Of a DNA stretch of 34,361 bases, positions 17,024 to 25,753 are shown in pieces; the stretch's first letter is position 1, and every line of letters begins with the position of its first letter. This stretch comes from JANXDG01 sp964561135. GTDB lineage: Bacteria > Elusimicrobiota > Endomicrobiia > DTEH01. The stretch covers positions 1 through 34,361 of the forward strand of contig CAZLOB010000031.1 of assembly GCA_964561135.1 (NCBI GenBank), written 5' to 3'. The translations under genes were made by a program, and so were the position numbers. Below the pieces are notes generated by a model. The model had not been told where the DNA came from and did not search any database. It worked only from the letters and a program-made list of their open reading frames with translations.

Positions 17024-19068
17024 TTAATTTCAACAATTATTTTTGTTGTATAAATTTCTTCTTTTTGCAACGAAAACTTTGAGTTTATAGCAATACAAAC
17101 TCCTTGGAATGTACGTTCAAACCCTGCTTCTGACAAAGATATTGTTTCAATTGGAAAAATCCAGAACAGTTTTTTTTGGTCAGACTTAATTTCAACACCA
17201 AATTTTTTTACTTCATCAAAAATTTTATAACAATCTGTCTCAACTTCTTGAGAAATGTTCTGTTGTTGATTGAACACCAACATATTTAGTTCTGACAAAA
17301 ACCACAGATCTATTTTTGTATTTGATAAATTTTTAATTTCGTAGCTACAACTTATACAACTTTGGCTATCATCAACGACAAACTTTTTTGTTATTTTTAG
17401 CTGGTAACTATTGTTACCAATCCATACATTACCTATCCTTGATAAAATTACTTCAAAGTTTTTCTTATCAATTTCCTCAATTTGATATTTTTCAATTGTA
17501 AAATTTCCTTGTTCTCCATATTGGCATTTATAAAAATTTTCAAATTTTGTATCCGGATGTAAGAAATGATCTAAGAAACTATATCTTTGGTACCAGTCGT
17601 AATAAAGTTTTTTACTTAACCCTTCTTCTCTAACCAGGACAAGATCATGTATAGTTTTAACTTGTTGTGGATCAATTTTAACATTGTTGCTTTCAAACTC
17701 TATTAACCTTCTGTGATAAGCTTCTTTTTTTCGCGACACAACATTTAACAAATTTTTATCATACTGTTTCAGATCAAGTTCGTAGGCAGATCCACCATAC
17801 GAAGGTTTAATATATAAAGAAAATTTTTCTGTTGAAAGTAAAATTTCTTCAGATGCATCTTTATCAAAATCTTTAACATACACACCTTTTTTGATTACTT
17901 GTTTTTCTACATTAATCAAATTTTGGTATATAGCTTCTCTTAAATGTGGAAGGTATGATCCTCCAAAAACGCCATGCCAGTATGCACAATTACATTGTGA
18001 TTTATAAAGAGTTTGTATTAATTTTTTATCTTTACTATTTCTAACTTTCTCTGACAAAAACAACATTTTTTTATGCATATTGTTAGATTCAGGATATTTT
18101 GAAAAAAAGTTTTTCCAATACCCACCACGAAGAAACTGAAGTATAGCTTGGTTGTGCGGAATATTATCCAAATTTTTAATAAGTTCTTCAAATAACTGTT
18201 GTGTTGAAGTAGGCAAACACCATTCACCCATTTCAAAATATGAAGCTGTTGGAAGGTATATTCTTTGTTTTGGTGGTTTAAGATTAATAAATTCGGACAA
18301 AGTTGTTGTTTGTAACCACTGATCGTTTTTTAATACCTCTTCAACAAACTTTTTAAGCCATCCATCTTTATAAACATGTTCATATGTTTTTGGCCATATA
18401 CCAAACTTTTCACCATCATCGCCCATTGTTAAAGAAACTATTTCATTTGGTTTTAAAAATTTTGAAAACAAATTTATTACATCTTCAACTGGCTTAAACG
18501 GGATAAAATACCTTAAAGTTTGAGAAATTGGAAAAACATAAAGAAGCTGTCCTTCTTCTTCTGTTAAATAATAATCTGTAAGTTCAGGGTTTTCTATTCT
18601 ATTAATTCCTGCGGAGTAAAAAACATAATCATCTACCAAAGTATATTTTATACCCGCATCAACTATATCTTTCACTATGGTTTGTTCCCATATACGTTCT
18701 GTAAGCCATAATCCTTGCACTTGAACATTAAATGTATTATTTAAAAACTCATTCATCATCTTAATCTGGCCAATGCGATCTTTCTGAGGTATTGAAGAAA
18801 GTATTGGTTCGTAATATCCTCCACTTATAAGCTCTAGTTGACCTCTTTTTACCATTTCTTTAACAATTTCTATGTATTCAGGATGTTTTTCTAAAAAATA
18901 GTCCCATAGTATACCTGAACAATGTAACGCAAATTTAAATTCAGCATATTCATACATGATATCTATAAAAGGTTTATACGCCTTTTGATATGCTTCTTCT
19001 ATTACATACTCAAAATTTCCTATAGGTTGATGATTATGAATGCATAATAAAAAATACACCTTACTCAC
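17020..19068 (-). CDS. GH57 family 4-alpha-glucanotransferase-like enzyme
   Basis: GH57 4-alpha-glucanotransferases and amylases rearrange or cleave alpha-1,4-glucans by a retaining mechanism. The 682 residues match the Thermococcus litoralis enzyme length (about 659) and layout: a catalytic barrel at the N-terminus, then central and C-terminal beta-rich domains. GH57 regions visible: HNHQP (residues 11-15), GGYYEP (83-88), WLTERIWE with the nucleophile candidate Glu124, MGDDGEKFG with the acid/base candidate Asp at 217-218, and RGGYWKNFF. No signal peptide, so it is probably cytoplasmic and works on glycogen or maltodextrin. Its position between EIIB and EIIC, overlapping both, is unusual. 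Confidence 0.88.
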   Translation of the reverse strand: MSKVYFLLCIHNHQPIGNFEYVIEEAYQKAYKPFIDIMYEYAEFKFALHCSGILWDYFLEKHPEYIEIVKEMVKRGQLELISGGYYEPILSSIPQKDRIGQIKMMNEFLNNTFNVQVQGLWLTERIWEQTIVKDIVDAGIKYTLVDDYVFYSAGINRIENPELTDYYLTEEEGQLLYVFPISQTLRYFIPFKPVEDVINLFSKFLKPNEIVSLTMGDDGEKFGIWPKTYEHVYKDGWLKKFVEEVLKNDQWLQTTTLSEFINLKPPKQRIYLPTASYFEMGEWCLPTSTQQLFEELIKNLDNIPHNQAILQFLRGGYWKNFFSKYPESNNMHKKMLFLSEKVRNSKDKKLIQTLYKSQCNCAYWHGVFGGSYLPHLREAIYQNLINVEKQVIKKGVYVKDFDKDASEEILLSTEKFSLYIKPSYGGSAYELDLKQYDKNLLNVVSRKKEAYHRRLIEFESNNVKIDPQQVKTIHDLVLVREEGLSKKLYYDWYQRYSFLDHFLHPDTKFENFYKCQYGEQGNFTIEKYQIEEIDKKNFEVILSRIGNVWIGNNSYQLKITKKFVVDDSQSCISCSYEIKNLSNTKIDLWFLSELNMLVFNQQQNISQEVETDCYKIFDEVKKFGVEIKSDQKKLFWIFPIETISLSEAGFERTFQGVCIAINSKFSLQKEEIYTTKIIVEIK

Positions 19069-19588
19069 TTTTTTCTCCTGTCACAATTTTTTCCAACTGT
19101 TGAATTTTATCATTTAAGTAAATTTTTTGATCATTAGGTAAAACATAATATTCAAGCAAAACACCGAGTTCATTCAATTTCTTAATTATTTCAATATCTT
19201 CTTTATTTAAAAACAACGCTTTATATACTTGTTTCCTACCATGAATATGTCTTATTCCACCAATATTTACATTTGGTAGTTTATAACCAGGGAGTTTTTC
19301 TTGAATTTTTTTTACCAAATTGTATAAATCTTTTAAAGAAGCAACAAGTATCAAAACTGAATTTTTTTCATATTCATTGTGAACAATTTCATCCGCTGTT
19401 TGCTGAATGGATAAACACTTTAGTTTCACATGAAATGGTAAAGAAATTCCAAATAGTATCTTGCTTGCTTCATCACAATAAATTTCATCTGAACACAAAA
19501 CAACAGTGTCTATTGACAAAGGTTTAAGCCATCCCTCAACAACTTGTCCATGGACAAGTCTATCATCTATTCTTATTATATAGCCCAT
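19061..19588 (-). CDS. Mannose-family PTS EIIB component
   Basis: EIIB accepts phosphate from EIIA on a histidine and gives it to the incoming sugar. At 175 residues it has the size of a free-standing EIIB. The N-terminus RIDDRLVHGQVVEGW is the family signature with the phospho-acceptor His13. The segment LPNVNIGGIRH is also typical. It overlaps the GH57 gene by 8 bases and follows EIIA by 2 bases. Confidence 0.93.
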   Translation of the reverse strand: MGYIIRIDDRLVHGQVVEGWLKPLSIDTVVLCSDEIYCDEASKILFGISLPFHVKLKCLSIQQTADEIVHNEYEKNSVLILVASLKDLYNLVKKIQEKLPGYKLPNVNIGGIRHIHGRKQVYKALFLNKEDIEIIKKLNELGVLLEYYVLPNDQKIYLNDKIQQLEKIVTGEKSE

Positions 19589-19590
19589 AC

Positions 19591-20022
19591 CTATTTTTTA
19601 TCCTTAAAGAACCTGTTTTTAAACAATTCATTAACATTTATTATGCATTTTTTTCCTTCTTCAATAACTTTTTCAATATATTCGTGTATACTCATATCTT
19701 TATTTAATTCTCTTAAATTTATTGCAGTAATCAACATATAAAGATTAACACCGCTTATTATATAAACATTTTGTTGGTCTTTACTTACCATTAATGAAGT
19801 GTTACAAGGTGTTCCCCCAAGCATATCAGTAAAAATGACAACATACTGTGTTGCTAAATTTTTAATTTCTTTATCTATTTCTTTGTACAATTTTTCTAAA
19901 GTAAATTTTACAGGGATACAGATACTAACAACTTTTTCTTTTTCGCCAACAATAGAAAACAATGTTTGTTTCAAACTTTCAGCAAGTTTTCCATGAGTAA
20001 TAATAATTATTCCTATATCCAT
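19591..20022 (-). CDS. Mannose-family PTS EIIA component
   Basis: EIIA takes phosphate from HPr. The 143-residue protein has the active-site His10 in ITHGKLAESL and the conserved Asp66 in FTDMLGGTPCN, both standard for the mannose-type EIIA fold. It is a stand-alone domain, as in regulatory PTS loci, not fused to EIIB as in E. coli ManX. Its ATG overlaps the yvcK stop codon by one base (TAATG), so the two are translationally coupled. Confidence 0.94.
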   Translation of the reverse strand: MDIGIIIITHGKLAESLKQTLFSIVGEKEKVVSICIPVKFTLEKLYKEIDKEIKNLATQYVVIFTDMLGGTPCNTSLMVSKDQQNVYIISGVNLYMLITAINLRELNKDMSIHEYIEKVIEEGKKCIINVNELFKNRFFKDKK

Positions 20023-21011
20023 TATTTTTTATCCCTCAAAATTTTAATAATAGCACTAGCTAATTTATTAGGATCATGGCGTGCAAATTTTGTTGATGGA
20101 TCAAACTCGTTATTTAATAGTTTCTCTTTTATAACAGCTTTGGTTACAAGCTGTTGCAAGTATGTCATATCCTTTACTTCGACAGGATATGAATTTTGTT
20201 TTTTATATTTTTCGTACAACTTTTTGGGTATTTTAGATGTATTTATGATTACATAATCAAACTTAATTTTATTTTTAGTATGTTCATAAATTGTTTCTAT
20301 ATGTTTTTCTGCGGTAAAATTATCTGTTTCTCCAGGTTGTGTCATGATATTACAAACATAAACTTTTTCTGCATTACTAGTTGATATGGCTTTTGTTACT
20401 TCTTTTATTATCAAATTTGGTAAAACAGAAGTAAATAAAGAACCAGGCCCTATAACAATAAGATCTGATTGTTTAATCTCAGAAATAACTTCTTCATAAT
20501 GTTTTATTTTTTTAGGATTAAACAATAATTTTTTTATAGGTTTTTTCGAAGATGAAATGCTTGTTTCACCATATTTTATGGTTCCGTCTTCTAACACAGC
20601 AACAAGTTGTGTTGGTTGCAAAGTAATTGGCAAAACTTTTCCTTTAATAGATACAATCTCTGAAATTTTACTTATTGCTTTATCAAACCCACCATATATG
20701 TCTGCTAAAGCAACCATTAACAGATTACCTAACGAGTGACCACCAACTTGAGGTGGTCGCATCTTTACAGGAAACCTATATTTAAAAATTTTTGTAACTA
20801 TATCTTCTTTTTCTGCCAATGCTAAAATACAGTTTCGTATATCGCCCGGTGGTAAAGTACCAAACTCTTCTATCAACCTGCCAGAACTACCCCCATCATC
20901 CATCATTGTAACAACAGCAGAAATTTCTATACCCTCATATTTTTTTAATCCTCGAAGTAATGTTGAAAGTCCTGTCCCTCCGCCTATGCAAACAATTTTC
21001 TTTTTTTTCAT
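20022..21011 (-). CDS. yvcK: YvcK/CofD-like gluconeogenesis factor
   Basis: YvcK proteins bind UDP-sugars and, in Bacillus, support growth on gluconeogenic carbon and cell-wall homeostasis. The 329-residue protein has the N-terminal IGGGTGLSTLLRGLK, MMDDGGSSGRL and LPPGDIRNC motifs, GGHSLGNLL in the middle, and the IVIGPGSLFTSVLPNL and MTQPGETDNFTA segments. It overlaps rapZ by 4 bases. The rapZ-yvcK pair matches the yvcJ-yvcK order of Firmicutes, but the usual third gene whiA is absent and PTS genes follow instead. Confidence 0.94.
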   Translation of the reverse strand: MKKKKIVCIGGGTGLSTLLRGLKKYEGIEISAVVTMMDDGGSSGRLIEEFGTLPPGDIRNCILALAEKEDIVTKIFKYRFPVKMRPPQVGGHSLGNLLMVALADIYGGFDKAISKISEIVSIKGKVLPITLQPTQLVAVLEDGTIKYGETSISSSKKPIKKLLFNPKKIKHYEEVISEIKQSDLIVIGPGSLFTSVLPNLIIKEVTKAISTSNAEKVYVCNIMTQPGETDNFTAEKHIETIYEHTKNKIKFDYVIINTSKIPKKLYEKYKKQNSYPVEVKDMTYLQQLVTKAVIKEKLLNNEFDPSTKFARHDPNKLASAIIKILRDKK

Positions 21012-21865
21012 AAATCTCTATGTATCAAACTAACTGTATAATTTTTAAAATCTTTCTTTAGTTTATTTAAATATTTATAAATTTCTTCTGCTATCACTAC
21101 AGACCTATGCTTACCACCAGTACAACCAAAACATAAAGTAAAATAATTTTTTCCTTCTTTTAAAATTTTTGGTATTAAAAATATTAACATCTGTTTTATG
21201 TACGATAAAAACTGTAAAGTATCTTTTGAATTTAAAACATAGGATTTAACTTTTGTATTCTTACCGGTCAACATTTTAAGATTTTCAACATAATTTGGGT
21301 TTGGTAAAAAACGTGTATCAAAAACAATGTCTGCGTTTAAAGGCAAACCTAGTTTATAAGAAAAAGACATGATGTTGATTCTTAGTTTCCCCTGATATTT
21401 TTGTTCAACAATATTTATAACTTTCTGTTTTAATTCAGCAATTGTAAGTTTTGATGTATCAATTATAAAATCTGATCTTTTTTTAATCTCTGACAACAAT
21501 TTTTGTTCTTTTCTAATTGCGGATGTGAGTTCGCCTCCTAAAGGATGCTTTCTACGTGTTTCAGAAAATCTGTTGATTAACACTTTTTCATCTGCTTCAA
21601 GAAATAGCTTTATAAGTTTAATATCTTTTAGTTTATCCAAAGTTTCAATATAAACTTTTACTAACTCTTGAATATGCTCTACTGATCTCACATCCATACT
21701 TATGGCAAACTTATTTTTTTGAGTTGTTTTAACAAGTTGGACGAATTTGTCAAAAAGTTTTACAGGTAAGTTATCAACACAAAAATATTCATTATCTTCA
21801 AGAATATTAATAACTTGGCTTTTCCCTGCGCCTGATAATCCTGAAACTATTACTAACTTCTTCAT
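21008..21865 (-). CDS. rapZ: RapZ/YvcJ-family nucleotide-binding protein
   Basis: RapZ in E. coli is an RNA-binding adaptor that controls glucosamine-6-phosphate synthase through small RNAs; YvcJ is the Firmicute relative. The 285 residues have normal length. Walker A is GLSGAGKS (residues 9-16). The family motif RRKHPLGG, DTRFLPNPNYV (usually DxRFLPNPxY) and FGCTGGKHRSV near the C-terminus are all present. The start lies 1 base after the ptsN stop and the end overlaps yvcK by 4 bases. Whether it targets RNA here is unknown. Confidence 0.95.
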   Translation of the reverse strand: MKKLVIVSGLSGAGKSQVINILEDNEYFCVDNLPVKLFDKFVQLVKTTQKNKFAISMDVRSVEHIQELVKVYIETLDKLKDIKLIKLFLEADEKVLINRFSETRRKHPLGGELTSAIRKEQKLLSEIKKRSDFIIDTSKLTIAELKQKVINIVEQKYQGKLRINIMSFSYKLGLPLNADIVFDTRFLPNPNYVENLKMLTGKNTKVKSYVLNSKDTLQFLSYIKQMLIFLIPKILKEGKNYFTLCFGCTGGKHRSVVIAEEIYKYLNKLKKDFKNYTVSLIHRDL

Positions 21866-21866
21866 T

Positions 21867-22331
21867 TTAAAAATTATCTTCTTGTTTAATAATCTTTATA
21901 GCTTCTTCAACTGAAGAAGCGTTCTTCAAAGCTTCCCTAAAAAACTTGTCTTTAAACAACCGCGCTACATAAGAAATTGCACGCAAATAATCGCTTGTTG
22001 CTTCCAATGGCGAAACAATCAAAAATGCAAAATGTACCGGTTCACCATCTAAGGTGTCAAACTCGACACCTTCCGGTGAAATACCTAACGCTGCAACAAT
22101 TCTGTCAACAGCTTGGGTTCTACCGTGTGGTATAGCAACACCAAGTCCTACGCCTGTAGACCCAAGTTTCTCTCGTTCCATAACACACTTGAACACTTCT
22201 TCTTTATCTTTTTCTTTTATTTTTTTATTTTGTGCAAGAACATCTATTAATTCTCTAATAATCTCTTTTTTCTCTTTTCCTTTTAGAGGAAGAATGATAC
22301 ATTTTGGATCAAGTATACTCATTATTTTCAT
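21867..22331 (-). CDS. ptsN: PTS EIIA-Ntr (PtsN-like) regulatory protein
   Basis: PtsN is the phosphorylatable output protein of the nitrogen-type PTS, usually regulating potassium transport, metabolism or phosphate signalling and not sugar uptake. The 154-residue protein has the phospho-acceptor His69 in GVAIPHGRT and the conserved EKLGSTGVGLG before it. An AAGGGGG site sits 12 bases before the ATG. The order hpf-ptsN-rapZ is the same as in E. coli. Confidence 0.93.
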   Translation of the reverse strand: MKIMSILDPKCIILPLKGKEKKEIIRELIDVLAQNKKIKEKDKEEVFKCVMEREKLGSTGVGLGVAIPHGRTQAVDRIVAALGISPEGVEFDTLDGEPVHFAFLIVSPLEATSDYLRAISYVARLFKDKFFREALKNASSVEEAIKIIKQEDNF

Positions 22332-22370
22332 TGTATTTTGCTTCCCCCTTTCCGATTTTTTAAATGTTAT

Positions 22371-22901
22371 TTAATAAGAATCAATATCTAAAATTTCTAT
22401 ATTCTCAGCATCTTTTTTTGCTATTGAAAATTTATTTGTGTCAGTATTAAAAAAGACAATAGGTTCTACAGCATCTTCTTTTCTGTTTAACAATTCTTTT
22501 ACTACATCTTGTTCTGACATTTTTTTAACTAAAATTTTGTCTTTCACATAAACATGAGGAATATTTATAATGTTTTTTAAAGTTTTTTTATTATGTTTTT
22601 TAGCAGTTATCTTCTTTTCTTTATGCTTAACCATAATATCTTTCAGTTTATCAACTGCGACATCTATCCCTGAATGCAAACTTTTGTCTTTTACAGATAT
22701 TTTTATTATTTTTTTGTTATATGTATGAAGCAAAATGTTTATTAAATAATCAATTTTTTCTTTCTCAATTGTTATCTCTAAAGATGATATTTTTTGATGG
22801 TATCGCGACAATTTGTCAAGTTTTTCGTATATAAATTCTTTTACTTCAGTTGAAACATCTATATTACGTCCTACAACTTTTATGTTTTCTGTTGGGATCA
22901 T
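22371..22901 (-). CDS. hpf: Ribosome hibernation promoting factor, long form
   Basis: HPF binds the 30S decoding centre and dimerises ribosomes into inactive 100S particles during starvation. I use the ATG at 22901 (176 residues), because AAGGAGG sits 9 bases before it and directly abuts the ATG at 22910. Residues 1 to about 100 are the ribosome-binding domain (VVGRNIDVSTEVKEFI). The C-terminal part (about 120-176, with MSEQDVVKELLNRKEDAVEPIVFF split by a short linker) resembles the dimerisation domain of long HPF. In E. coli rpoN lies between lptB and hpf; here only 29 bases separate hpf from lptB. Confidence 0.88.
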   Translation of the reverse strand: MIPTENIKVVGRNIDVSTEVKEFIYEKLDKLSRYHQKISSLEITIEKEKIDYLINILLHTYNKKIIKISVKDKSLHSGIDVAVDKLKDIMVKHKEKKITAKKHNKKTLKNIINIPHVYVKDKILVKKMSEQDVVKELLNRKEDAVEPIVFFNTDTNKFSIAKKDAENIEILDIDSY

Positions 22902-22930
22902 ATTTTGCATCCTCCTTAACAAAAATTTTT

Positions 22931-23656
22931 TTATAAGTTCATAGTAAATCTTTCACCTAAATATACTCTTCTTGCAGCTTCGTCGTTTATAAGTTGTTGT
23001 GCAGTACCATGAATTAAAATATCCCCTTTATATATAATATAAGCACGGTCAACAATTTGTAATGTATCTCTTACATTATGATCTGTTAAAAGTATTCCTA
23101 TACCTAATTCTTTTAATTTCAGAATAACATTTTGTAATTCTTCAATAGTTTTAGGGTCAATACCAACAAATGGTTCATCCAACAATAAATATTTTGGTTT
23201 AGATATTAAAACACGAGCAATTTCGCATCTTCTTTTTTCTCCACCGGATAAAGAATATGCTTTTTGTTTCCTTAAATGTTGGAGGTGAAATTCTTCTAAT
23301 TTTTGTTCAACAACTTCTTTTCGTTCTTTTTTATTTTTATAAAAAATTTCAGCTGCAGCATAAAGATTTTCTTCAACAGTAAGTTTTCTAAAAATGGATG
23401 GTTCTTGAGAAAGGTACCCGATCCCTTCTCTTACACGTAAATACACAGGATAATTAGTTACATCTTTATCATCAATATACACTTTGCCAGAATTAATTTT
23501 TATTATTCCTAAAATAGAATAAAACATAGTTGTTTTTCCAGCACCGTTAGGTCCTAAAAGACCAACAATTTCTTTCGGATTTACTTCTATTGTTAAGTTA
23601 TTTAATACACATTTATCACCATAAAATTTTACAATATCTTTTGCCAATATGCTCAT
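22931..23656 (-). CDS. lptB: LPS export ABC transporter ATPase
   Basis: LptB is the cytoplasmic ATPase that drives LPS extraction from the inner membrane with LptFG. The 241 residues match the family. Walker A is GPNGAGKTT; the Q-loop is SQEPSIFRKLTVEENL, which is characteristic of LptB; the signature is LSGGEKRRCEIAR; Walker B is LLLDEPFVGIDP; the H-loop is LLTDHNVRDTL. It starts 1 base after lptA. LptF and LptG are not in this window. Confidence 0.96.
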   Translation of the reverse strand: MSILAKDIVKFYGDKCVLNNLTIEVNPKEIVGLLGPNGAGKTTMFYSILGIIKINSGKVYIDDKDVTNYPVYLRVREGIGYLSQEPSIFRKLTVEENLYAAAEIFYKNKKERKEVVEQKLEEFHLQHLRKQKAYSLSGGEKRRCEIARVLISKPKYLLLDEPFVGIDPKTIEELQNVILKLKELGIGILLTDHNVRDTLQIVDRAYIIYKGDILIHGTAQQLINDEAARRVYLGERFTMNL

Positions 23657-23657
23657 T

Positions 23658-24326
23658 TTAAAACACTATCTCTACTTTTCCTTTTAACAATATCTTATTT
23701 TCATTAATATTTACAACAGCTGTGTTCGCTTGACAATACTTTATTTTCCATTCTTCTTTAACAAATTCAAACCTGAGTTGATTTTTTTCAACTTCGTCAT
23801 TTATTTTAAAAATATTTTCTTTATAATCATATTTTGCTATGTGGCAGAATATTTTATTTCCTTGAAAATCAACTATAACATTATCCCTAGCTATTATATT
23901 TTTTGTATCCAAATTGATAACAAAATTTTCACTTGTTAAAGAAATCTTATCAAACAATACATCTTGTTCCCTTTTCAACGCACTATATACAGCAGAAACG
24001 TTTTTGACAAAATTTAGCAATTTTTGATTAACATCATACCCTAAAATTACACTTTTAACTTCTATATATTCAGCAGTTGACGTGTATACAAAAAAAACAT
24101 TTGTATCACAGTTTAGTTTCCCATTTTTTTCGTCATATACAGCCTTATCACAAGTTATCCATCCGTTAATATGTTCTATTTTAACATTACCAAAAAACCG
24201 GACCACATTGTTTCTTCTGTCAAATTCGGTAAAATCAGCAACAATTTTTTTAATTTCTTTTTCTTGAGCAAAAACTAATGATAAAAAAAGTGCTAAAATT
24301 ATTAATTTATTGTGTTGTAACAACAT
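23658..24326 (-). CDS. lptA: LptA-like periplasmic LPS transport protein
   Basis: LptA polymerises into the periplasmic bridge that carries LPS to the outer membrane. The 222-residue protein starts with a hydrophobic signal peptide (residues about 7-20, ending in FAQ). The rest is rich in short beta strands with the OstA-type pattern, for example VVRFFGNVKIEH, CDKAVYDEKNGKL and IIARDNVIVDFQGNKIFC. It is longer than E. coli LptA (185), which suggests extra beta repeats. Identification rests on pattern and on its place between lptC and lptB. It overlaps lptC by 20 bases and has only a weak ribosome-binding site. Confidence 0.85.
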   Translation of the reverse strand: MLLQHNKLIILALFLSLVFAQEKEIKKIVADFTEFDRRNNVVRFFGNVKIEHINGWITCDKAVYDEKNGKLNCDTNVFFVYTSTAEYIEVKSVILGYDVNQKLLNFVKNVSAVYSALKREQDVLFDKISLTSENFVINLDTKNIIARDNVIVDFQGNKIFCHIAKYDYKENIFKINDEVEKNQLRFEFVKEEWKIKYCQANTAVVNINENKILLKGKVEIVF

Positions 24327-24819
24327 TTTTGTATATTCTTATAGTTTGAAACCCGTCAAAAGTCTCAAATCCAACTCCTTCTATTACATTATCATTTTTG
24401 TAGATTTTAATTTCTTTATCTGAAAAAATTTTGTTTTCTTTTGAATTATATTTTATATCATATGTAATTATTTTTTCGTTTTCAACGGTAGTAATTACAT
24501 TTCTTCCAAAAAAGTATACATCTCCTAATGAAACATCACATTTTGCAACTTCAAATTTTATATTTGCAACCTGTATTTTTTTGTCATAAATTTCTGCATC
24601 ACCATTATATACAGTAACAACCTTATTTTTTTCGTCAACAACAGCTTTGTCTGCTTTAATTACATACAATTTTTTCCCATGTACCATTTTTGTCATAGTA
24701 AACTTTGATATTGTAGATAACAAATCAACAACAGAATCATCTTGTTTCTTTTGTTTATCACTTGTGTTAACACAGCAAAAAAATAAAATTATTAAAAATA
24801 ATATAATATTTTTTTTCAT
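24307..24819 (-). CDS. lptC: LptC-like LPS transport protein
   Basis: LptC is the membrane-anchored periplasmic link between LptBFG and LptA. I take the ATG at 24819, giving 170 residues that begin MKKNIILFLIILFFCC, a membrane anchor or possible lipoprotein signal (the cysteines lack a canonical lipobox). ATGs at 24834 and 24825 are alternatives; an in-frame opening further upstream would overlap the previous gene by 107 bases and is rejected. The body has the LptC-like beta pattern (VVTVYNGDAEIYDKK, NVIEGVGFETFDG). Family assignment leans on neighbours lptA and lptB. Confidence 0.78.
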   Translation of the reverse strand: MKKNIILFLIILFFCCVNTSDKQKKQDDSVVDLLSTISKFTMTKMVHGKKLYVIKADKAVVDEKNKVVTVYNGDAEIYDKKIQVANIKFEVAKCDVSLGDVYFFGRNVITTVENEKIITYDIKYNSKENKIFSDKEIKIYKNDNVIEGVGFETFDGFQTIRIYKNVVTTQ

Positions 24820-24844
24820 TTCCATTAAATCCATTAAACATTTA

Positions 24845-25729
24845 TCAACCTTTGTTTTGTATATTCCATCTATTATGCATCCATACCCATTGCTCAGGAT
24901 GTAATAAAATAAAGCTTGACAATATATTATTAACGTATTTAGCACATTCAATTACATCTTCATAATACTTTTTTTCAATAGGCACTATTTTTATTTTATA
25001 TTTCTTATTTTCTCTAAAAATAACGCTGATTACAGCAGGTATTTGATATTTTATCATTAATTCTACAAAACTTATTGGTGTTAATGCAGGTTTATCTAAA
25101 AAATTTATTTGTATATTTTTAACATTTTTTATATTTTGGTCAACAAGTACTCCTATAACATATTTATTTTTTAATGCGTACAAGAGATTTTTAACACTAT
25201 TTTTTTGTTGTCGACTTATAACAATTTCGCCTGCTTGACTTCTTATTTTTTCAATAATGTCATTAATTTTCTTTACATAAAACTCTCTTGCTATAACAGC
25301 TAATGGAAACCCTTCCTGTGCTAAAACACAGCCTAACAGTTCCCAATTACTAAAATGTGCAGAAAAAATTATAACACCTTTATTTTGTCTGTACAAAGAC
25401 CATAAAATTTCTTTACTATCTTTATCAAAATCTACAATTTTTTTATAAAAAAATTTTACCCGAGGTAATAGAAAAAACTCAGCAAAACTCTGTCCTAAAT
25501 TTTTATAACATTTTTTTGTTAGTTTAATAATTTGTTTATGATTATACTTTTCAAAAACATGTTTTATATTTTTATATGCAAGATATTTGTAACGAAAGTC
25601 AAAAATATAAAAAATTTTTCCTAACAGTCTACCCAAAGTAATATTAATTATGAAAGGCGTTTTACTAAAAATCAAATAAAAAATTTTTATAATGTTAACA
25701 AATAAAAAGTTTCTTATATCTTTTAGCAT
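24845..25729 (-). CDS. Lipid A biosynthesis acyltransferase, LpxL/HtrB-like
   Basis: LpxL-type enzymes add secondary acyl chains to Kdo2-lipid IVA at the inner membrane. The 294 residues fit the family (about 300). An N-terminal hydrophobic anchor is visible (residues about 8-20). The catalytic H-x4-E/D motif is HFSNWE in FSAHFSNWELLG; VDQNIKN is the usual central DQ motif; and the C-terminal HPEQWVWMHNRW is highly characteristic. It sits between kdsD and lptC, where E. coli has kdsC. Acyl donor and exact lipid cannot be told from sequence. Confidence 0.9.
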   Translation of the reverse strand: MLKDIRNFLFVNIIKIFYLIFSKTPFIINITLGRLLGKIFYIFDFRYKYLAYKNIKHVFEKYNHKQIIKLTKKCYKNLGQSFAEFFLLPRVKFFYKKIVDFDKDSKEILWSLYRQNKGVIIFSAHFSNWELLGCVLAQEGFPLAVIAREFYVKKINDIIEKIRSQAGEIVISRQQKNSVKNLLYALKNKYVIGVLVDQNIKNVKNIQINFLDKPALTPISFVELMIKYQIPAVISVIFRENKKYKIKIVPIEKKYYEDVIECAKYVNNILSSFILLHPEQWVWMHNRWNIQNKG

Positions 25730-25753
25730 TTATTAAGAAGAGAAAAACAAATT

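Noticed and set aside
24820..24951. A longer N-terminus for the lptC gene
   Set aside because: It would overlap the lpxL-like gene by 107 bases and place the signal/anchor segment internally; the later ATG gives a normal anchor at the N-terminus.
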